In this document: positions 50,902 through 60,745 of the stretch, in pieces
How positions within the stretch are numbered: position 1 is the first letter of the stretch
How the letters are laid out: each line of letters begins with the position of its first letter
Assembly: GCF_029338175.1 (NCBI RefSeq)
Contig: NZ_CP119862.1
Span: 186,001-250,000 of the forward strand
Reading direction: 5' to 3'
Origin: Citrobacter enshiensis
Lineage (GTDB): Bacteria > Pseudomonadota > Gammaproteobacteria > Enterobacterales > Enterobacteriaceae
DNA length: 64,000 nt
Made by a program: the position numbers and the translations under genes
Notes under the pieces: model-generated
Told to the model about the DNA's origin: nothing
The model's input: only the letters and a program-made list of their open reading frames with translations
The model's database searches: none

Positions 50902-52454
50902 TCAGCAAAGAAGCGATAAAACGAGGCTATAACCGGGGCAATTACACCGTTGGCGCACATACGCGTCCGGGATGGGCAACCGAAATCGACAGCAGCAACG
51001 GCGCAAAAGGGATGCAGATTGATCCCATCGTCATGAGCGAGGCGGTCATTGACCGGCTGCGGGTGATTGCCGATGAGGTGATGACGGCAGAAGCCGATGT
51101 TATCACCTGGACCCGCGACTGGTGGGCGGGCTCCATGATTGCGGAAACGCAAGGCGCGCCCGCCACGCCAAAAGGGGCGATTGTTCGCGTCTCGACGGTG
51201 GAACAGATTCAGGACGTGATGCGCCTTGCGAGCGAATCTGCCATTCCGGTCACGGTGTCGGCAGGGCGTAGTAATGTCACGGGGGCGGCTCTGCCGTTGC
51301 GCGGCGGGATCGTGCTGGATGTGTGCGAACTCAATAAATTGATCGGTTTTGACAAGGAAAGCCAGATTGTTGAGGTCGAAGCGGGCATGTTTGGCGATAT
51401 TTTCGAGCAAACGATCCAACAAGAGTATGGCATGACCCTTGGACACTGGCCGTCATCCTTCGGGATCAGCACCGTGGGAGGATGGGCAGCCTGTCGCGGC
51501 GCAGGCCAGCTTTCCACTCGCTACGGCAAAATCGAAGATATGGTGTTTGGCATGGATGTTGTGCTCGCGGATGGGCGCTTAATCACCGTCGGCGGTTATG
51601 CGCGAAGTGCGACGGGGCCGGATTTACAACAGATGTTTATCGGCTCGGAAGGCACGCTGGGCGTGATTGTTCGCCTGCGCTTGAAACTGCACCGCCTGCC
51701 CGATTATGGCCGTGCCATTGCCTGGGGTTTCTCCAGTTTTGCCAGTGGGTTAGACGCCTGTCGCGAAATCCTACAGCATGGCGCGAACCCTGCCGCGCTT
51801 CGCCTGTACGATAATCTGGAAAGCGGCGTACAGTTTGGCCTGCCTGACACCAATGTCCTGTTAATTGCGGATGAAGGCGAACCGGAAATTGTTGATGCCG
51901 TGCTGGCGATCAGCGAGCGCGTTTGCCAGCGTAGCGGGCAAAAACTTGATGGCGATACGTTGTTCGAGCGTTGGCTGGACACCCGGTATCTGACCGGAAA
52001 AAGTGCCGAAGGCTTCAAGAAAAGCCCAGGGCTGGTGGCGGATACGCTGGAGATGGTAGGACCCTGGCGCGATCTCAGTATCGTCTATGATGATGTGGTG
52101 GCGGCGATTAACGCGGTACCGGGGACGCTGGCCGGTTCTGCGCACCAGTCCCACGCTTATGTCGATGGCGCCTGTCTCTATTTTTCATTACGTGGGGATG
52201 TTGCCGTCGAACAGCGTGCTGCCTGGTATCGTGCGGCGTGGGATGCGGCGAATGCCGTATTAATTCAGCACAACACGTCGCTCAGTCATCATCATGGCGT
52301 GGGATTGCTGCGCTCACCCTATATGCAGGCATCGTTGGGCGACACGCTCATGGTTCTGGCTGATATTAAGAAGGCGCTCGATCCGCAAAATATCCTTAAT
52401 CCAGGAAAACTGGGGCTGAGAGCCACACTTTCACCCCATCAGGCAGGTGAGTAA
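50898..52454 (+). CDS. Alkyl-dihydroxyacetone-phosphate synthase-like FAD enzyme
   Basis: A 518-residue vanillyl-alcohol-oxidase-fold flavoprotein. The FAD-binding PP-loop region is VSAGRSNVTGAALP (about 115-128), with FGISTVGGWAACRGAGQ near 190. The C-terminal active-site stretches SHAYVDGACLYFSL (about 415) and SLSHHHGVGLLR (about 462) carry the Tyr and triple-His characteristic of alkyl-DHAP synthase. E. coli YgcU is a related bacterial protein of unknown role. Enterobacteria make no ether lipids, so reversal, that is cleavage of an ether on a DHAP-like ketone, is a reasonable guess (inference). Confidence 0.86.
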   Translation: MISKEAIKRGYNRGNYTVGAHTRPGWATEIDSSNGAKGMQIDPIVMSEAVIDRLRVIADEVMTAEADVITWTRDWWAGSMIAETQGAPATPKGAIVRVSTVEQIQDVMRLASESAIPVTVSAGRSNVTGAALPLRGGIVLDVCELNKLIGFDKESQIVEVEAGMFGDIFEQTIQQEYGMTLGHWPSSFGISTVGGWAACRGAGQLSTRYGKIEDMVFGMDVVLADGRLITVGGYARSATGPDLQQMFIGSEGTLGVIVRLRLKLHRLPDYGRAIAWGFSSFASGLDACREILQHGANPAALRLYDNLESGVQFGLPDTNVLLIADEGEPEIVDAVLAISERVCQRSGQKLDGDTLFERWLDTRYLTGKSAEGFKKSPGLVADTLEMVGPWRDLSIVYDDVVAAINAVPGTLAGSAHQSHAYVDGACLYFSLRGDVAVEQRAAWYRAAWDAANAVLIQHNTSLSHHHGVGLLRSPYMQASLGDTLMVLADIKKALDPQNILNPGKLGLRATLSPHQAGE

Positions 52455-53029
52455 TGATCAAAAATCTTGGCGCGCTTCTGGCGCGCCAGCCCGTCATCAT
52501 GGCGATTTACGGTATTGAGCAGTTGAAAACTGCGCTCTCCAGTACGGCCGAAGTGTGCATTATCGCCAATATTGACCTCATTAAGCTGCAACCTGTCATC
52601 GAAGTGCTCTCGAAGGCGGGGAAGTACGTCATCGTGAATATCGACAGTTGCAACGGCTTGTCGCAGGACAAAGGCGGCATTGATTATGTCGCTGAAACCG
52701 GCGCGATGGGGCTGCTCTCAACGCGTTTGCAAACGGTGCAGCGGGCGAAGAAATGCGGGCTGGTCACGATGCAAAAAATCTTTGTGACTGACCGTTCTGC
52801 ATGGTCACGAAGTCTGCATGCGGTTGAGCAAAGCGAACCGGATTATGTGCAACTGATGCCGGCGCAGATGTTGCCGCTCCTGTCACAAACCGATCGCAAT
52901 GTACTGCCGCCGATTGTGGCCTCCGGGTTTGTCTCTAATCAGGAACATGCCCGAACCGCCTTACAACACGGGGCTGTCGCTGTTTCAAGCAGTGACAGCG
53001 CGTTGTGGAATCTGAATATTCAACGTTAG
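52454..53029 (+). CDS. GlpP-family glycerol-3-phosphate-responsive antiterminator
   Basis: A 191-residue TIM-barrel-like protein of the GlpP family, whose Bacillus member binds the leader mRNA and prevents termination when glycerol-3-phosphate is present (established knowledge). Family segments seen here are VNIDSCNGLSQDKGGIDYV (about 62-80), LLSTRLQTVQRAKKCGL and QKIFVTD (about 88-115), and HGAVAVSSSDSALWN near the C-terminus. E. coli YgcP is the nearest analogue. It starts within the preceding gene's stop (1-base overlap). The target is very probably the terminator at 46107-46163. Confidence 0.88.
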   Translation: MIKNLGALLARQPVIMAIYGIEQLKTALSSTAEVCIIANIDLIKLQPVIEVLSKAGKYVIVNIDSCNGLSQDKGGIDYVAETGAMGLLSTRLQTVQRAKKCGLVTMQKIFVTDRSAWSRSLHAVEQSEPDYVQLMPAQMLPLLSQTDRNVLPPIVASGFVSNQEHARTALQHGAVAVSSSDSALWNLNIQR

Positions 53030-53046
53030 AACAGCGGGAGTCAGGA

Positions 53047-53361
53047 ATGGGGAACACGCATCTACAGGTGATTGCCTGGTATTTTGTCCGTGAATCAATG
53101 GGCGATAAGGTTGATGAGGCGCTCAGGGCGCTTGCTGACGCAACACGCCGGGAGCCAGAAAACCTCTCGTATGAGTTTTTCCGCTCGACGGAAGACCGCG
53201 ATCGCTTTGTCATTCTGGAAACCTACCGCAGCGCCGACGGACTTGAACGTCACCGACAAACGGACCACTTCCAGCGGATTGGCGTTGGGGCCATCACGCC
53301 ACTTCTGCTGCGTAAAGAGGTGAAAAGTTTTCTCGTCAATGCCGACGATCCGCGAGGTTAA
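53047..53361 (+). CDS. Small ABM-domain protein (antibiotic biosynthesis monooxygenase-like)
   Basis: A 104-residue ferredoxin-like ABM-domain protein with the typical layout: first strand LQVIAWYFVRE, helix, then NLSYEFFRSTEDRDRFVILETYRSADGLERH. It resembles quinol monooxygenases (YgiN) and other cofactorless oxygenases or dimeric carriers. ATG 53047 follows GCGGGAGTCAGGA and lies 17 bases after the GlpP-like gene. A reading from 53005 overlaps that gene and lacks a ribosome site. Function in the operon unknown; it may process a reactive intermediate. Confidence 0.82.
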   Translation: MGNTHLQVIAWYFVRESMGDKVDEALRALADATRREPENLSYEFFRSTEDRDRFVILETYRSADGLERHRQTDHFQRIGVGAITPLLLRKEVKSFLVNADDPRG

Positions 53362-53394
53362 AAAACGCACATTGTGCAAGCAAGGAATACCTGA

Positions 53395-54561
53395 ATGAAT
53401 AATGTCATTAAGCCTTTTGAATTTGCGACCGTGGCGGAAATCATTGTTGAATGGGCGGGCGCGGAGCGACTCGGAGAGATACTGCAAACGCGTTTGCGTG
53501 CCCGCAATGCGCTGTTAGTGACCGATCCCGGCCTGGTGAAAGCGGGGGTTCTCCCACCGGTTCTGTTTAGCCTGCGGGAAGCCGGTTTTCAGGTCACCCT
53601 TTATGACCAGGTTCAGGCCGATCCTCAGGAGTGTATTGTCCGCAAGGCGACGCGTGTGGCGCGGGAGCATCACTGCGACATGGTGATTGGCCTGGGCGGC
53701 GGCTCCTCCCTGGATGTGGCTAAACTGGCGGCGGTATTAATCCCTTCAGAACAAGAAGTGCAGGACCTGTATGGCATTGGGAAAGTGAGCGGGCAGCGTC
53801 TGCCGCTGGTGCAGATCCCGACCACCGCAGGTACCGGTTCTGAGGTCACCAATATTGCGATTCTCACCACCGGTGAAAACAGCAAAATGGGGGTTGTCGA
53901 CAGACAGCTCTATTGCGATCTGGTACTGCTGGATGCGCAACTGACGCTGGGTTTACCCCGCGTTCATACGGCTGCCGCGGGAATCGATGCCATGGTGCAC
54001 GCCATTGAGGCGTATACCGGTAAGCACAAGAAAAACCCGATTTCGGATGCGCTTTCCCGTGAGGCGTTACGCTTGATAAGCCGCCATCTGGTCACCGCGT
54101 GCCATGACGGACAAAACCGTGAAGCGAGGGAGAGTGTCCTGTTGGGCGCGTTGCTGGCGGGTCAGGCTTTTGCGAACTCGCCCGTTGCCGCCGTGCATGC
54201 CTTAGCCTATCCGCTGGGCGGGCGGCATCACATCCCTCACGGCCTCTCGAATGCGCTCATGCTGGTTCCTGTGCTGCGGTTTAATGCTGCGGTGGCGGCG
54301 CCGCTCTATGCGGAACTGGCCGCGGTGGTTGGGGTCGGGGGAACCGGTAATGTCGAACAGGATGCGCAGGCGTTTATCGGCGAGATGCAACGGATTATCG
54401 TGGCAAGCGGCGCGCCGCAGCGGCTTCGTGATGTCGATATTCAGCAGGGGGATCTGCCTGTGCTGGCGCATGACGCGATGCAGCAAACTCGCTTACTGGT
54501 GAATAATCCGCTGAAACTGAGTGAAGATGACGCTCTGCAGCTTTATCAGCAGGCATTCTGA
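53395..54561 (+). CDS. Iron-containing (group III) alcohol dehydrogenase
   Basis: A 388-residue Fe-ADH. The dinucleotide motif GLGGGSSLDVAK (about 99-110) and TTAGTGSEVTN (about 143-153) are present. Metal ligands lie in GIDAMVHAIEAY (about 199-210) and VHALAYPLGGRHHIPHG (about 265-281), so the active site is complete. It likely reduces or oxidises an alcohol/aldehyde with NAD(H). Last gene of the operon, 33 bases after the ABM gene. In a glycerol-ether scheme it would handle the released alkyl alcohol or aldehyde (speculative). Convergent with nikR. Confidence 0.88.
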   Translation: MNNVIKPFEFATVAEIIVEWAGAERLGEILQTRLRARNALLVTDPGLVKAGVLPPVLFSLREAGFQVTLYDQVQADPQECIVRKATRVAREHHCDMVIGLGGGSSLDVAKLAAVLIPSEQEVQDLYGIGKVSGQRLPLVQIPTTAGTGSEVTNIAILTTGENSKMGVVDRQLYCDLVLLDAQLTLGLPRVHTAAAGIDAMVHAIEAYTGKHKKNPISDALSREALRLISRHLVTACHDGQNREARESVLLGALLAGQAFANSPVAAVHALAYPLGGRHHIPHGLSNALMLVPVLRFNAAVAAPLYAELAAVVGVGGTGNVEQDAQAFIGEMQRIIVASGAPQRLRDVDIQQGDLPVLAHDAMQQTRLLVNNPLKLSEDDALQLYQQAF

Positions 54562-54571
54562 GACGAAAACA

Positions 54572-54596
54572 CGCCCGACGATTCACCTGTCGGGCG
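54572..54596. terminator. Terminator between the Fe-ADH gene and nikR
   Basis: CGCCCGAC (54572-54579), a 9-base loop and GTCGGGCG (54589-54596) form an 8-bp stem. On the minus strand it is followed by TGTTTTCG and lies 5 bases after the nikR stop; on the plus strand it follows the Fe-ADH stop without a T-run. Confidence 0.8.
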
Positions 54597-54601
54597 GGAT
54601 G

Positions 54602-55015
<414 letters not shown>

Positions 55016-55018
55016 TTA

Positions 55019-55816
55019 TTATTTCCGGCTGCGGCGCACGGGGAATGCGGGAAGTACCGCATTTTGTAGCACACGTCCGGCATCCGTGGAAAACGTTAAT
55101 GCGTCGCCCACATCCTGCGTTTCAACAATTTTGCCGTCTTCCATCACCATCACACGATGGCAAAAGCGCTCTACCAGACGTAAGTCGTGCGTGATAAACA
55201 GACAGGCAGTGCCGAACTGCTGCTGCAATTTTTTGAGCAAGCGGATCACGCCCGCCTGCAATACCAGGTCGAGGTTAGAAACCGCCTCATCAAGAATCAG
55301 CAGTTTGGGTTCAACCGTCAGCGCCCGCGCCAGGCAAACACGCTGGAGCTGTCCGCCGCTGAGCTGCGGTGGTCGCTTGTCGAGTACGCTGTCGTCCAGA
55401 TCCACCGCGTTGAGCATTTCACTGGCGCGGGCCATTTGCTCAGACTTGCTCAGCGACAGCAGATGACGCATCGGTTCGCGCAGGATCTCACGGACGGTTT
55501 TGCGTGGATTTACCGCGCTGATGGAGTCCTGAAACACCATCTGAATATCACGGCGAAACGCTTTTTGCGCCGCGCGGTTAAGCTGGGATAACGGTTTTCC
55601 CTGCCAGCACACCTCACCCTGCGTCGGGGATTCTAAACCGACCAGCAGACGCGCGAGGGTACTTTTGCCACAGCCGCTGCGGCCAAGCAATGCCACGGTT
55701 TCGCCCTTTTTCAGGTGCAATGACACCTCTTTCAACACCGCCTGATGCTGATGTTTGCCGCTCAGGTTTGAGTGCGCATACTGGTGCGAAAGGTCAGAGA
55801 CGGTGAGTAATGTCAT
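55019..55816 (-). CDS. nikE: Nickel ABC importer ATPase NikE
   Basis: A 265-residue ABC ATPase of the oligopeptide/nickel family. Walker A is GRSGCGKST (about 45-53), the signature [15 protein letters not shown] near 153 and Walker [13 protein letters not shown] near 174. It pairs with NikD to power nickel uptake through NikBC. Its start overlaps nikD by 4 bases. Confidence 0.96.
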   Translation of the reverse strand: MTLLTVSDLSHQYAHSNLSGKHQHQAVLKEVSLHLKKGETVALLGRSGCGKSTLARLLVGLESPTQGEVCWQGKPLSQLNRAAQKAFRRDIQMVFQDSISAVNPRKTVREILREPMRHLLSLSKSEQMARASEMLNAVDLDDSVLDKRPPQLSGGQLQRVCLARALTVEPKLLILDEAVSNLDLVLQAGVIRLLKKLQQQFGTACLFITHDLRLVERFCHRVMVMEDGKIVETQDVGDALTFSTDAGRVLQNAVLPAFPVRRSRK

Positions 55817-56577
55817 GATGCCAGCTCCATACCGTACAGGGCGAGATGCGCCGACACCAGATTCCGAGTGATGCTGTGCTTTGGCGCGTTGAACACGGTT
55901 TCGACGTCACCCTGTTCCACAATATTCCCGTTGTCCATGACCGCCACATCATCCGCCAGCCGCGCGACGACGCCCATATCATGGGTGACCAGCAGCATAC
56001 CGGGTGCCCGGCGTTGCATAATGCTCTCCAGCAGGTCGAGAATGCGCGCCTGCGCGACAACGTCCAGGTCGGTGGTCGGTTCGTCGGCGACAATAAACGG
56101 CGCGTCGCACAGCACCGCCATCGCGATCATCATGCGTTGTAACATCCCGCCGCTCATCTCGAACGGATACAGCTTCAGGACGCGTTCCGCGTTCTCCAGC
56201 CCCACGGCCTCCAGCGTCTGGATAAGCGTGGCGTCGTCAGCGGGTTTACCTAATGCCAGACCGGTTTCCCGCGCGTGGGCCGCCATGGTGTGCAGTGGAT
56301 TAAACGCGCTGCGCGGGTTCTGCATAATGGTGGCGATTTTGACGCCGCGCAGGTCGCAGGGGGAAATGTGTTTACCATCCGCCAACAGGGTTCCTGCCGT
56401 TTGACGTACGCCCGGAGGCAGAATGCCCAGCGCCGCCGCGCAGGTCAGCGATTTTCCGCTGCCGCTGCCGCCTACCAGCGCCAGTACCCGCCCGCGTTTG
56501 AGCGACAGTGAAACGCCATGCACCAGCGGTCTGTCCGCTGCCAGGGTAATATTTTGTAATTCAATCTGTTGCGGCAT
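55813..56577 (-). CDS. nikD: Nickel ABC importer ATPase NikD
   Basis: A 254-residue ABC ATPase. Walker A is [10 protein letters not shown] (about 36-45), the signature motif is [16 protein letters not shown] near 141, and [12 protein letters not shown] (about 162) contains Walker B. Partner of NikE. It starts on the last base of nikC. Confidence 0.96.
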   Translation of the reverse strand: MPQQIELQNITLAADRPLVHGVSLSLKRGRVLALVGGSGSGKSLTCAAALGILPPGVRQTAGTLLADGKHISPCDLRGVKIATIMQNPRSAFNPLHTMAAHARETGLALGKPADDATLIQTLEAVGLENAERVLKLYPFEMSGGMLQRMMIAMAVLCDAPFIVADEPTTDLDVVAQARILDLLESIMQRRAPGMLLVTHDMGVVARLADDVAVMDNGNIVEQGDVETVFNAPKHSITRNLVSAHLALYGMELAS

Positions 56578-57410
56578 CAGTGAGCATGCTCCGTGTCCAG
56601 ATGGGGATCGAGATGATCGCGCAGTGCGTCACCCACCAGGTTAAAGGCCATCACGCTGATAAACAGCGCCAGACCCGGCCAGAACATTTGTAATGGCTGA
56701 GTCCAGATATACTGGCGGGCATCGTTAATCATCACGCCCCATTCCGGGGTTGGCGCGGTGACGCCGAGGCCGAGGAATGACATCCCGGCAACGTGCAGCA
56801 TCATGTGGCCAATATCCAGCGTCGCCAGCACCAGCAAAGAGGGGATCACCGCCCCGGCCAGATGGTCGACAAACACCCGCACATGACCGGCACCGGAAAG
56901 GCGCGATGCGAGCACAAATTCGCGCTGGCGCAGAGAGATGACCAGACTGCGCACCATGCGGGCGTACCATGCCCAGTGTGAGAGCGCGATGGCAATGATG
57001 ACGTTGGTCAGTCCCGTCCCCAACACGCCCACCATAAAAAAGGAGAGGATCGAGGTAGGGAAGGTCATAAACATATCCGCGATGCGCATGGTGATTTGAT
57101 CGACACGGCCACCGATCAACCCGGCGCTGCCGCCAACGGCAAGCCCCAGCGCCAGCACCAACAGCAGGCAGGCCATCACCGAACCCAGCGATACCCGCGT
57201 TGCTGCCAGCAGACGAGAAAAAATATCACGACCCAGATGATCGGTGCCCAGCCAATGCTGGCTATCCGGGGAGAGCAGACGCGACGATAAATTAATGGCC
57301 TGCGGATCGTACGGCAGCCACCACTGGCTGGTGATCGCAATGATCGCCAGCAGGGCGATAATGATCATTGCCAGGCGCACCGACCAGCGCGAAGAGAGGA
57401 AAAAGTTCAC
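56577..57410 (-). CDS. nikC: Nickel ABC importer permease NikC
   Basis: A 277-residue inner-membrane permease with about six TM helices, including the EAA-type loop [19 protein letters not shown] (about 170-190) that contacts the ATPases. Forms the channel with NikB. Length equals E. coli NikC; the 4-base overlap with nikB indicates coupling. Confidence 0.96.
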   Translation of the reverse strand: MNFFLSSRWSVRLAMIIIALLAIIAITSQWWLPYDPQAINLSSRLLSPDSQHWLGTDHLGRDIFSRLLAATRVSLGSVMACLLLVLALGLAVGGSAGLIGGRVDQITMRIADMFMTFPTSILSFFMVGVLGTGLTNVIIAIALSHWAWYARMVRSLVISLRQREFVLASRLSGAGHVRVFVDHLAGAVIPSLLVLATLDIGHMMLHVAGMSFLGLGVTAPTPEWGVMINDARQYIWTQPLQMFWPGLALFISVMAFNLVGDALRDHLDPHLDTEHAH

Positions 57411-58351
57411 GAATGCGCTCCTTCATGGCGGCGAATGCGCGGGTCCAGCGCGGCGTTCAGTAAATCCACGATCAGATTACAGACCACAAAAACCACCACC
57501 ATCATCAGCGTAAAGCACTGAATAACAGGGTAGTCCCGGTTAAAAATCGCCGAAACTGCATAGCGTCCGACGCCAGGCCAGGCAAAGATGTTTTCGATAA
57601 TCATGGTGCCGCCAATCAGCTCGCCAATGTGCATGCCCACCGCCGTAATCATCGGCAGCGACGCGTTACGCAAAATATGACGGCGTTCCGTTTGCTTCTC
57701 ATTCAGGCCACGCAGACGCGCCCAGGTGACGTGCCGTTGTCCGGCAACTTCCAGCATGCTGGCGCGCAGCAGACGGGCGTTGATCGCCAGCGACATAAAG
57801 GCTATCGACACGGCGGGCAAAACGATGTGCTGCCAGCCGCCGTAACCCATCGCGGGTAGCCATTGCAAATAGACGGAGAAGAACATCACCAGCAGAAAGG
57901 CGAGCCAGAAGTTAGGCATCGACACGCCGAGAAAGGCGATGAAACGCACGGCAAAATCCGGCAGACGGTCGCGGTGACGCGCCGCCCAGATACCGAGCGG
58001 TACGGAGGTGAGCAGGATCAGCACCAGCGCCGCGCCCGCCAGTTGCAGTGTGGCGGGCAGGAAGTTGAGTACGTCATCCAGCACCGGACGCTGAGTGGCG
58101 AACGAGATGCCGAAATCCAGATGCAGCGCTTTCCACAGCCAGGTTCCGTACTGGACGGCCAGTGGCTGATCCAGTCCCAGCATGACCCGCGTAGAGGCAA
58201 CCATTTCCGGCGTCGGCGGCAGGTTAGAGAGACGCAAATAGTCGAGCGCCGGGTCGCCAGTCCCCAGGCGCAGCATCAGAAAGATAATCACCGAGGCGGC
58301 GAAAACCATTGGGATAAGCAGCAAAATACGCCGCAAAACATAACGTAACAT
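57407..58351 (-). CDS. nikB: Nickel ABC importer permease NikB
   Basis: A 314-residue permease of the DppB/OppB type, with an N-terminal TM helix (about 8-30), a periplasmic segment and the characteristic permease core including [21 protein letters not shown]-like loop residues (about 205-225). Its start overlaps the nikA stop. Confidence 0.96.
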   Translation of the reverse strand: MLRYVLRRILLLIPMVFAASVIIFLMLRLGTGDPALDYLRLSNLPPTPEMVASTRVMLGLDQPLAVQYGTWLWKALHLDFGISFATQRPVLDDVLNFLPATLQLAGAALVLILLTSVPLGIWAARHRDRLPDFAVRFIAFLGVSMPNFWLAFLLVMFFSVYLQWLPAMGYGGWQHIVLPAVSIAFMSLAINARLLRASMLEVAGQRHVTWARLRGLNEKQTERRHILRNASLPMITAVGMHIGELIGGTMIIENIFAWPGVGRYAVSAIFNRDYPVIQCFTLMMVVVFVVCNLIVDLLNAALDPRIRRHEGAHS

Positions 58352-59922
58352 CAGGGTTTCACCGCGCTTATCTGTTCAAATGGGATTTCAGTGGCGATAG
58401 GGGCATAAGGGATGGTTCCCAGTGCCGGTTTCGCGACCACCATCATGGAGATGTAGCTGATCGGCAGATAGACCGCGTCGTTGTGCAGGCGGGTCAGAAT
58501 GTCGCGGTACAACGCCTGGCGCTTGTTCTCGTCAGTGGTGGAAAGCACCTCGCCAATCTCTTTATCAATCAGCGGTTTGTCTGCTAGTCCTTGCTGTGCC
58601 TGAAAATCAGCATGCGAGGGAACGCGCATTGAACTCATAAAGGCATGCGGATCGTACGGCGCGCCCCAGGTGCGGTTGAAAACCATGCCGAAGCGTCCGT
58701 CGCGCTGGCGGGCGTAGATACTGCTCTCTTCTTCGCCGACCAGTGCCACATCGACGCCAACCTGACGCATATCAGCCTGAATGATTTCGGCCATCGATTT
58801 GCTCAGCGCATCGGTGCCGATAAACGACAGTTCAATGCGCAGCGGCTGGCCGTTTTTCTCGCGGATCTCTTTCCCTGCGGGCAGAACCCAACCGGCTTTT
58901 TCCAGCACGGATTTGGCCTGCTGCGGGTCATATTCGCGTGGTTTCAGACCAATGTCGGCGTAAGGCACAGAGGGCGAAAACAGCGTATTTGCCACCTGTT
59001 GTGTGCCGTACAGCGCATTGTCGATGAGGGATTTTTTGTTCACGGCATGATTCAGCGCTTCGCGCACCGCCAGTTCGTTGGTGGGGGCTTTAGCAGAGTT
59101 GAGCGCCAGCATCACGGTTTCAATCGGTTGTGAAAGCTGGGTGTGGTAAGCCGGTGTCTGGCTAAACCGGGCGAACGTGTCGAGGGGCAGCAATCCTTCG
59201 TTACCGTAAAGCAGATCGATATCACCGGTTTCAAAGGCCACGGCGCGGGTGGTCGGGTCCGGAATCACCTTGACGGTGATCTGGCGAATCTGTGGTTTTT
59301 CTCCCCAGTAATGGTCGTTACGTACCAGCACGTCGTACTGATTGAGCTTCGATTCTTTCAGTACCCACGGACCGGTGCCGATGGGCGCTTTAATACCGTT
59401 CATCGTTTCGTTGTTTTTAAATTGCGATGGGGCGATAAAGCGGAAAGGACGCGGCAGGGCAAGCTCCTGCAAGAAGGGGTAGTACGCGCTTTTCAGCGTG
59501 ATTTGCAGTTCGGTTTTGCTCAACGCCTGGACGTCGGTTATCTGATTGGTCAACTCCAGCCAGCTGTGGCGTTGGCGGTTATCTAACACCGCGCGGAAAT
59601 TCTCCGCTGCGGCGTGCGCATCGAAGACTTCGCCATTCGAGAATGTGACGTCATCGCGCAGGGTAAACACCCAGGTTTTGCCGTCTGCCGAGAGGGTCCA
59701 GCTTTTTGCCAGCCACGGTTTCACGGAACCGTCTGCCTGATATTTCACCAACGGTTCATACACCATGCTCTGGGCGAACATTTGATTAGGCGTGTAAAGG
59801 TGTGGGTTGAGTGGCCCCACATTTACCGGCCATGCGGTGGTTATCTCGTCAGGTGCGGCAGCATGTGCGAGGAATGACGCACAGGCCAGCAGCGCAAATA
59901 CAGTGCGGCGTAATCTGGTCAA
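58351..59922 (-). CDS. nikA: Periplasmic nickel-binding protein NikA
   Basis: A 523-residue SBP family-5 protein that captures Ni in the periplasm (as a metallophore or histidine complex in E. coli) for NikBCDE. It has a signal peptide (about 1-22, cleavage after AHA) and the family core [18 protein letters not shown] (about 55-72). Length is close to E. coli NikA. First gene of the operon, controlled by the upstream NikR box. Confidence 0.96.
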   Translation of the reverse strand: MTRLRRTVFALLACASFLAHAAAPDEITTAWPVNVGPLNPHLYTPNQMFAQSMVYEPLVKYQADGSVKPWLAKSWTLSADGKTWVFTLRDDVTFSNGEVFDAHAAAENFRAVLDNRQRHSWLELTNQITDVQALSKTELQITLKSAYYPFLQELALPRPFRFIAPSQFKNNETMNGIKAPIGTGPWVLKESKLNQYDVLVRNDHYWGEKPQIRQITVKVIPDPTTRAVAFETGDIDLLYGNEGLLPLDTFARFSQTPAYHTQLSQPIETVMLALNSAKAPTNELAVREALNHAVNKKSLIDNALYGTQQVANTLFSPSVPYADIGLKPREYDPQQAKSVLEKAGWVLPAGKEIREKNGQPLRIELSFIGTDALSKSMAEIIQADMRQVGVDVALVGEEESSIYARQRDGRFGMVFNRTWGAPYDPHAFMSSMRVPSHADFQAQQGLADKPLIDKEIGEVLSTTDENKRQALYRDILTRLHNDAVYLPISYISMMVVAKPALGTIPYAPIATEIPFEQISAVKP

Positions 59923-59963
59923 AATGGTGGTCCCGGATGATGAATAGAAGTACGACTAAATGA

Positions 59964-59991
59964 GTATGACGATTTTAGTGATTCATCATAC
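59964..59991 (-). promoter_or_regulatory. NikR operator upstream of nikA
   Basis: GTATGA (59964-59969), 16 bases, TCATAC (59986-59991) matches the E. coli NikR site GTATGA-N16-TCATAC exactly. It lies 41 bases before the nikA start. Confidence 0.96.
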
Positions 59992-60007
59992 TTTTGACGT
60001 GTTCTGG

Positions 60008-60012
60008 ATCAA
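60008..60012 (-). promoter_or_regulatory. Possible FNR half-site upstream of nikA
   Basis: TTGAT on the minus strand matches one FNR half-site; the second half (AACAC after 4 bases) is poor. E. coli nik is FNR-activated, so the location is right, but the sequence support is weak. Confidence 0.3.
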
Positions 60013-60037
60013 TAGATGGGCAACCAGGAGGGGAATG

Positions 60038-60054
60038 TATACGAAAATCGTATA
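60038..60054. promoter_or_regulatory. Perfect 7-bp-arm palindrome between nikA and acpT
   Basis: TATACGA-AAA-TCGTATA lies about 115 bases upstream of nikA and 50 bases after the acpT stop. It could be a regulator site for nik or part of the acpT 3' end; no matching consensus is recognised. Confidence 0.4.
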
Positions 60055-60103
60055 TTAAATAGGGAGAAACGGGTGTGGATGCCCGCGTTTCTCAGGCGTT
60101 GTC

Positions 60104-60691
60104 TCAGGCAACCGCGTCCAGTCGCTGCACCGATGCGGCGGTTATCTGAAACGGCGTAGGGGTGCATACGGCCAGGCTCAGTGCGTCAAGCTGGCAGTGG
60201 CTGACCGACAGGGCAGAAGCGAGTGTGCTGTCGACGCTGACGATTTGCCAGGCGGTGCCGCCGCGCTGTTTCACCATGGCTTCTTTGCGCGTCCAGATGC
60301 GCCAGAACGCGGCCAGCTGTTGGTCCGGGTGTTCGGCTTCCATTTCGGCATGTTCCCCGAGGCTGAATACCGCATTGGCCAGCGCCTGCCAGTTATGGTG
60401 TGGGCGGATGATTTCGATGTCGCAGCCCACTTCGCCTTCGTCGCTCAGCAGCAGGGCGATGTCATCGCCGCTGTGGCTCAGGTTGAACCACAACGAGGCC
60501 GGGGCTGAAAACGCCGGTTTTCCCTGTTCGCCGTAAACAATCTCGGGCAAGGGTGAAAGCGCGTGGGACAGCAGCACGCGGCCCGCCAGCCAGCGGGCTC
60601 GGCGCTTGCCTTGTGGGGCTTGAGCGTACAGCGAAGAAGGCAGTGCGCCTTTGCTCAGTGTCGACACTTTTCCCAGAACGATCCGGTACAT
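60104..60691 (-). CDS. acpT: Phosphopantetheinyl transferase AcpT
   Basis: A 195-residue Sfp-type 4'-phosphopantetheinyl transferase. The Mg-binding GCDIEII motif (about 88) and WTRKEAMVKQ (about 132) are intact, as is the LWFNLSHSGD motif near 66. In E. coli it modifies carrier proteins of specialised clusters rather than the FAS carrier. Same length as E. coli AcpT and in the same place before nikA. Confidence 0.95.
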   Translation of the reverse strand: MYRIVLGKVSTLSKGALPSSLYAQAPQGKRRARWLAGRVLLSHALSPLPEIVYGEQGKPAFSAPASLWFNLSHSGDDIALLLSDEGEVGCDIEIIRPHHNWQALANAVFSLGEHAEMEAEHPDQQLAAFWRIWTRKEAMVKQRGGTAWQIVSVDSTLASALSVSHCQLDALSLAVCTPTPFQITAASVQRLDAVA

Positions 60692-60745
60692 ATCAGGACC
60701 AACGCTTAATAATAATGGAAGTTGTACAGTGTATCATTTGTCACC

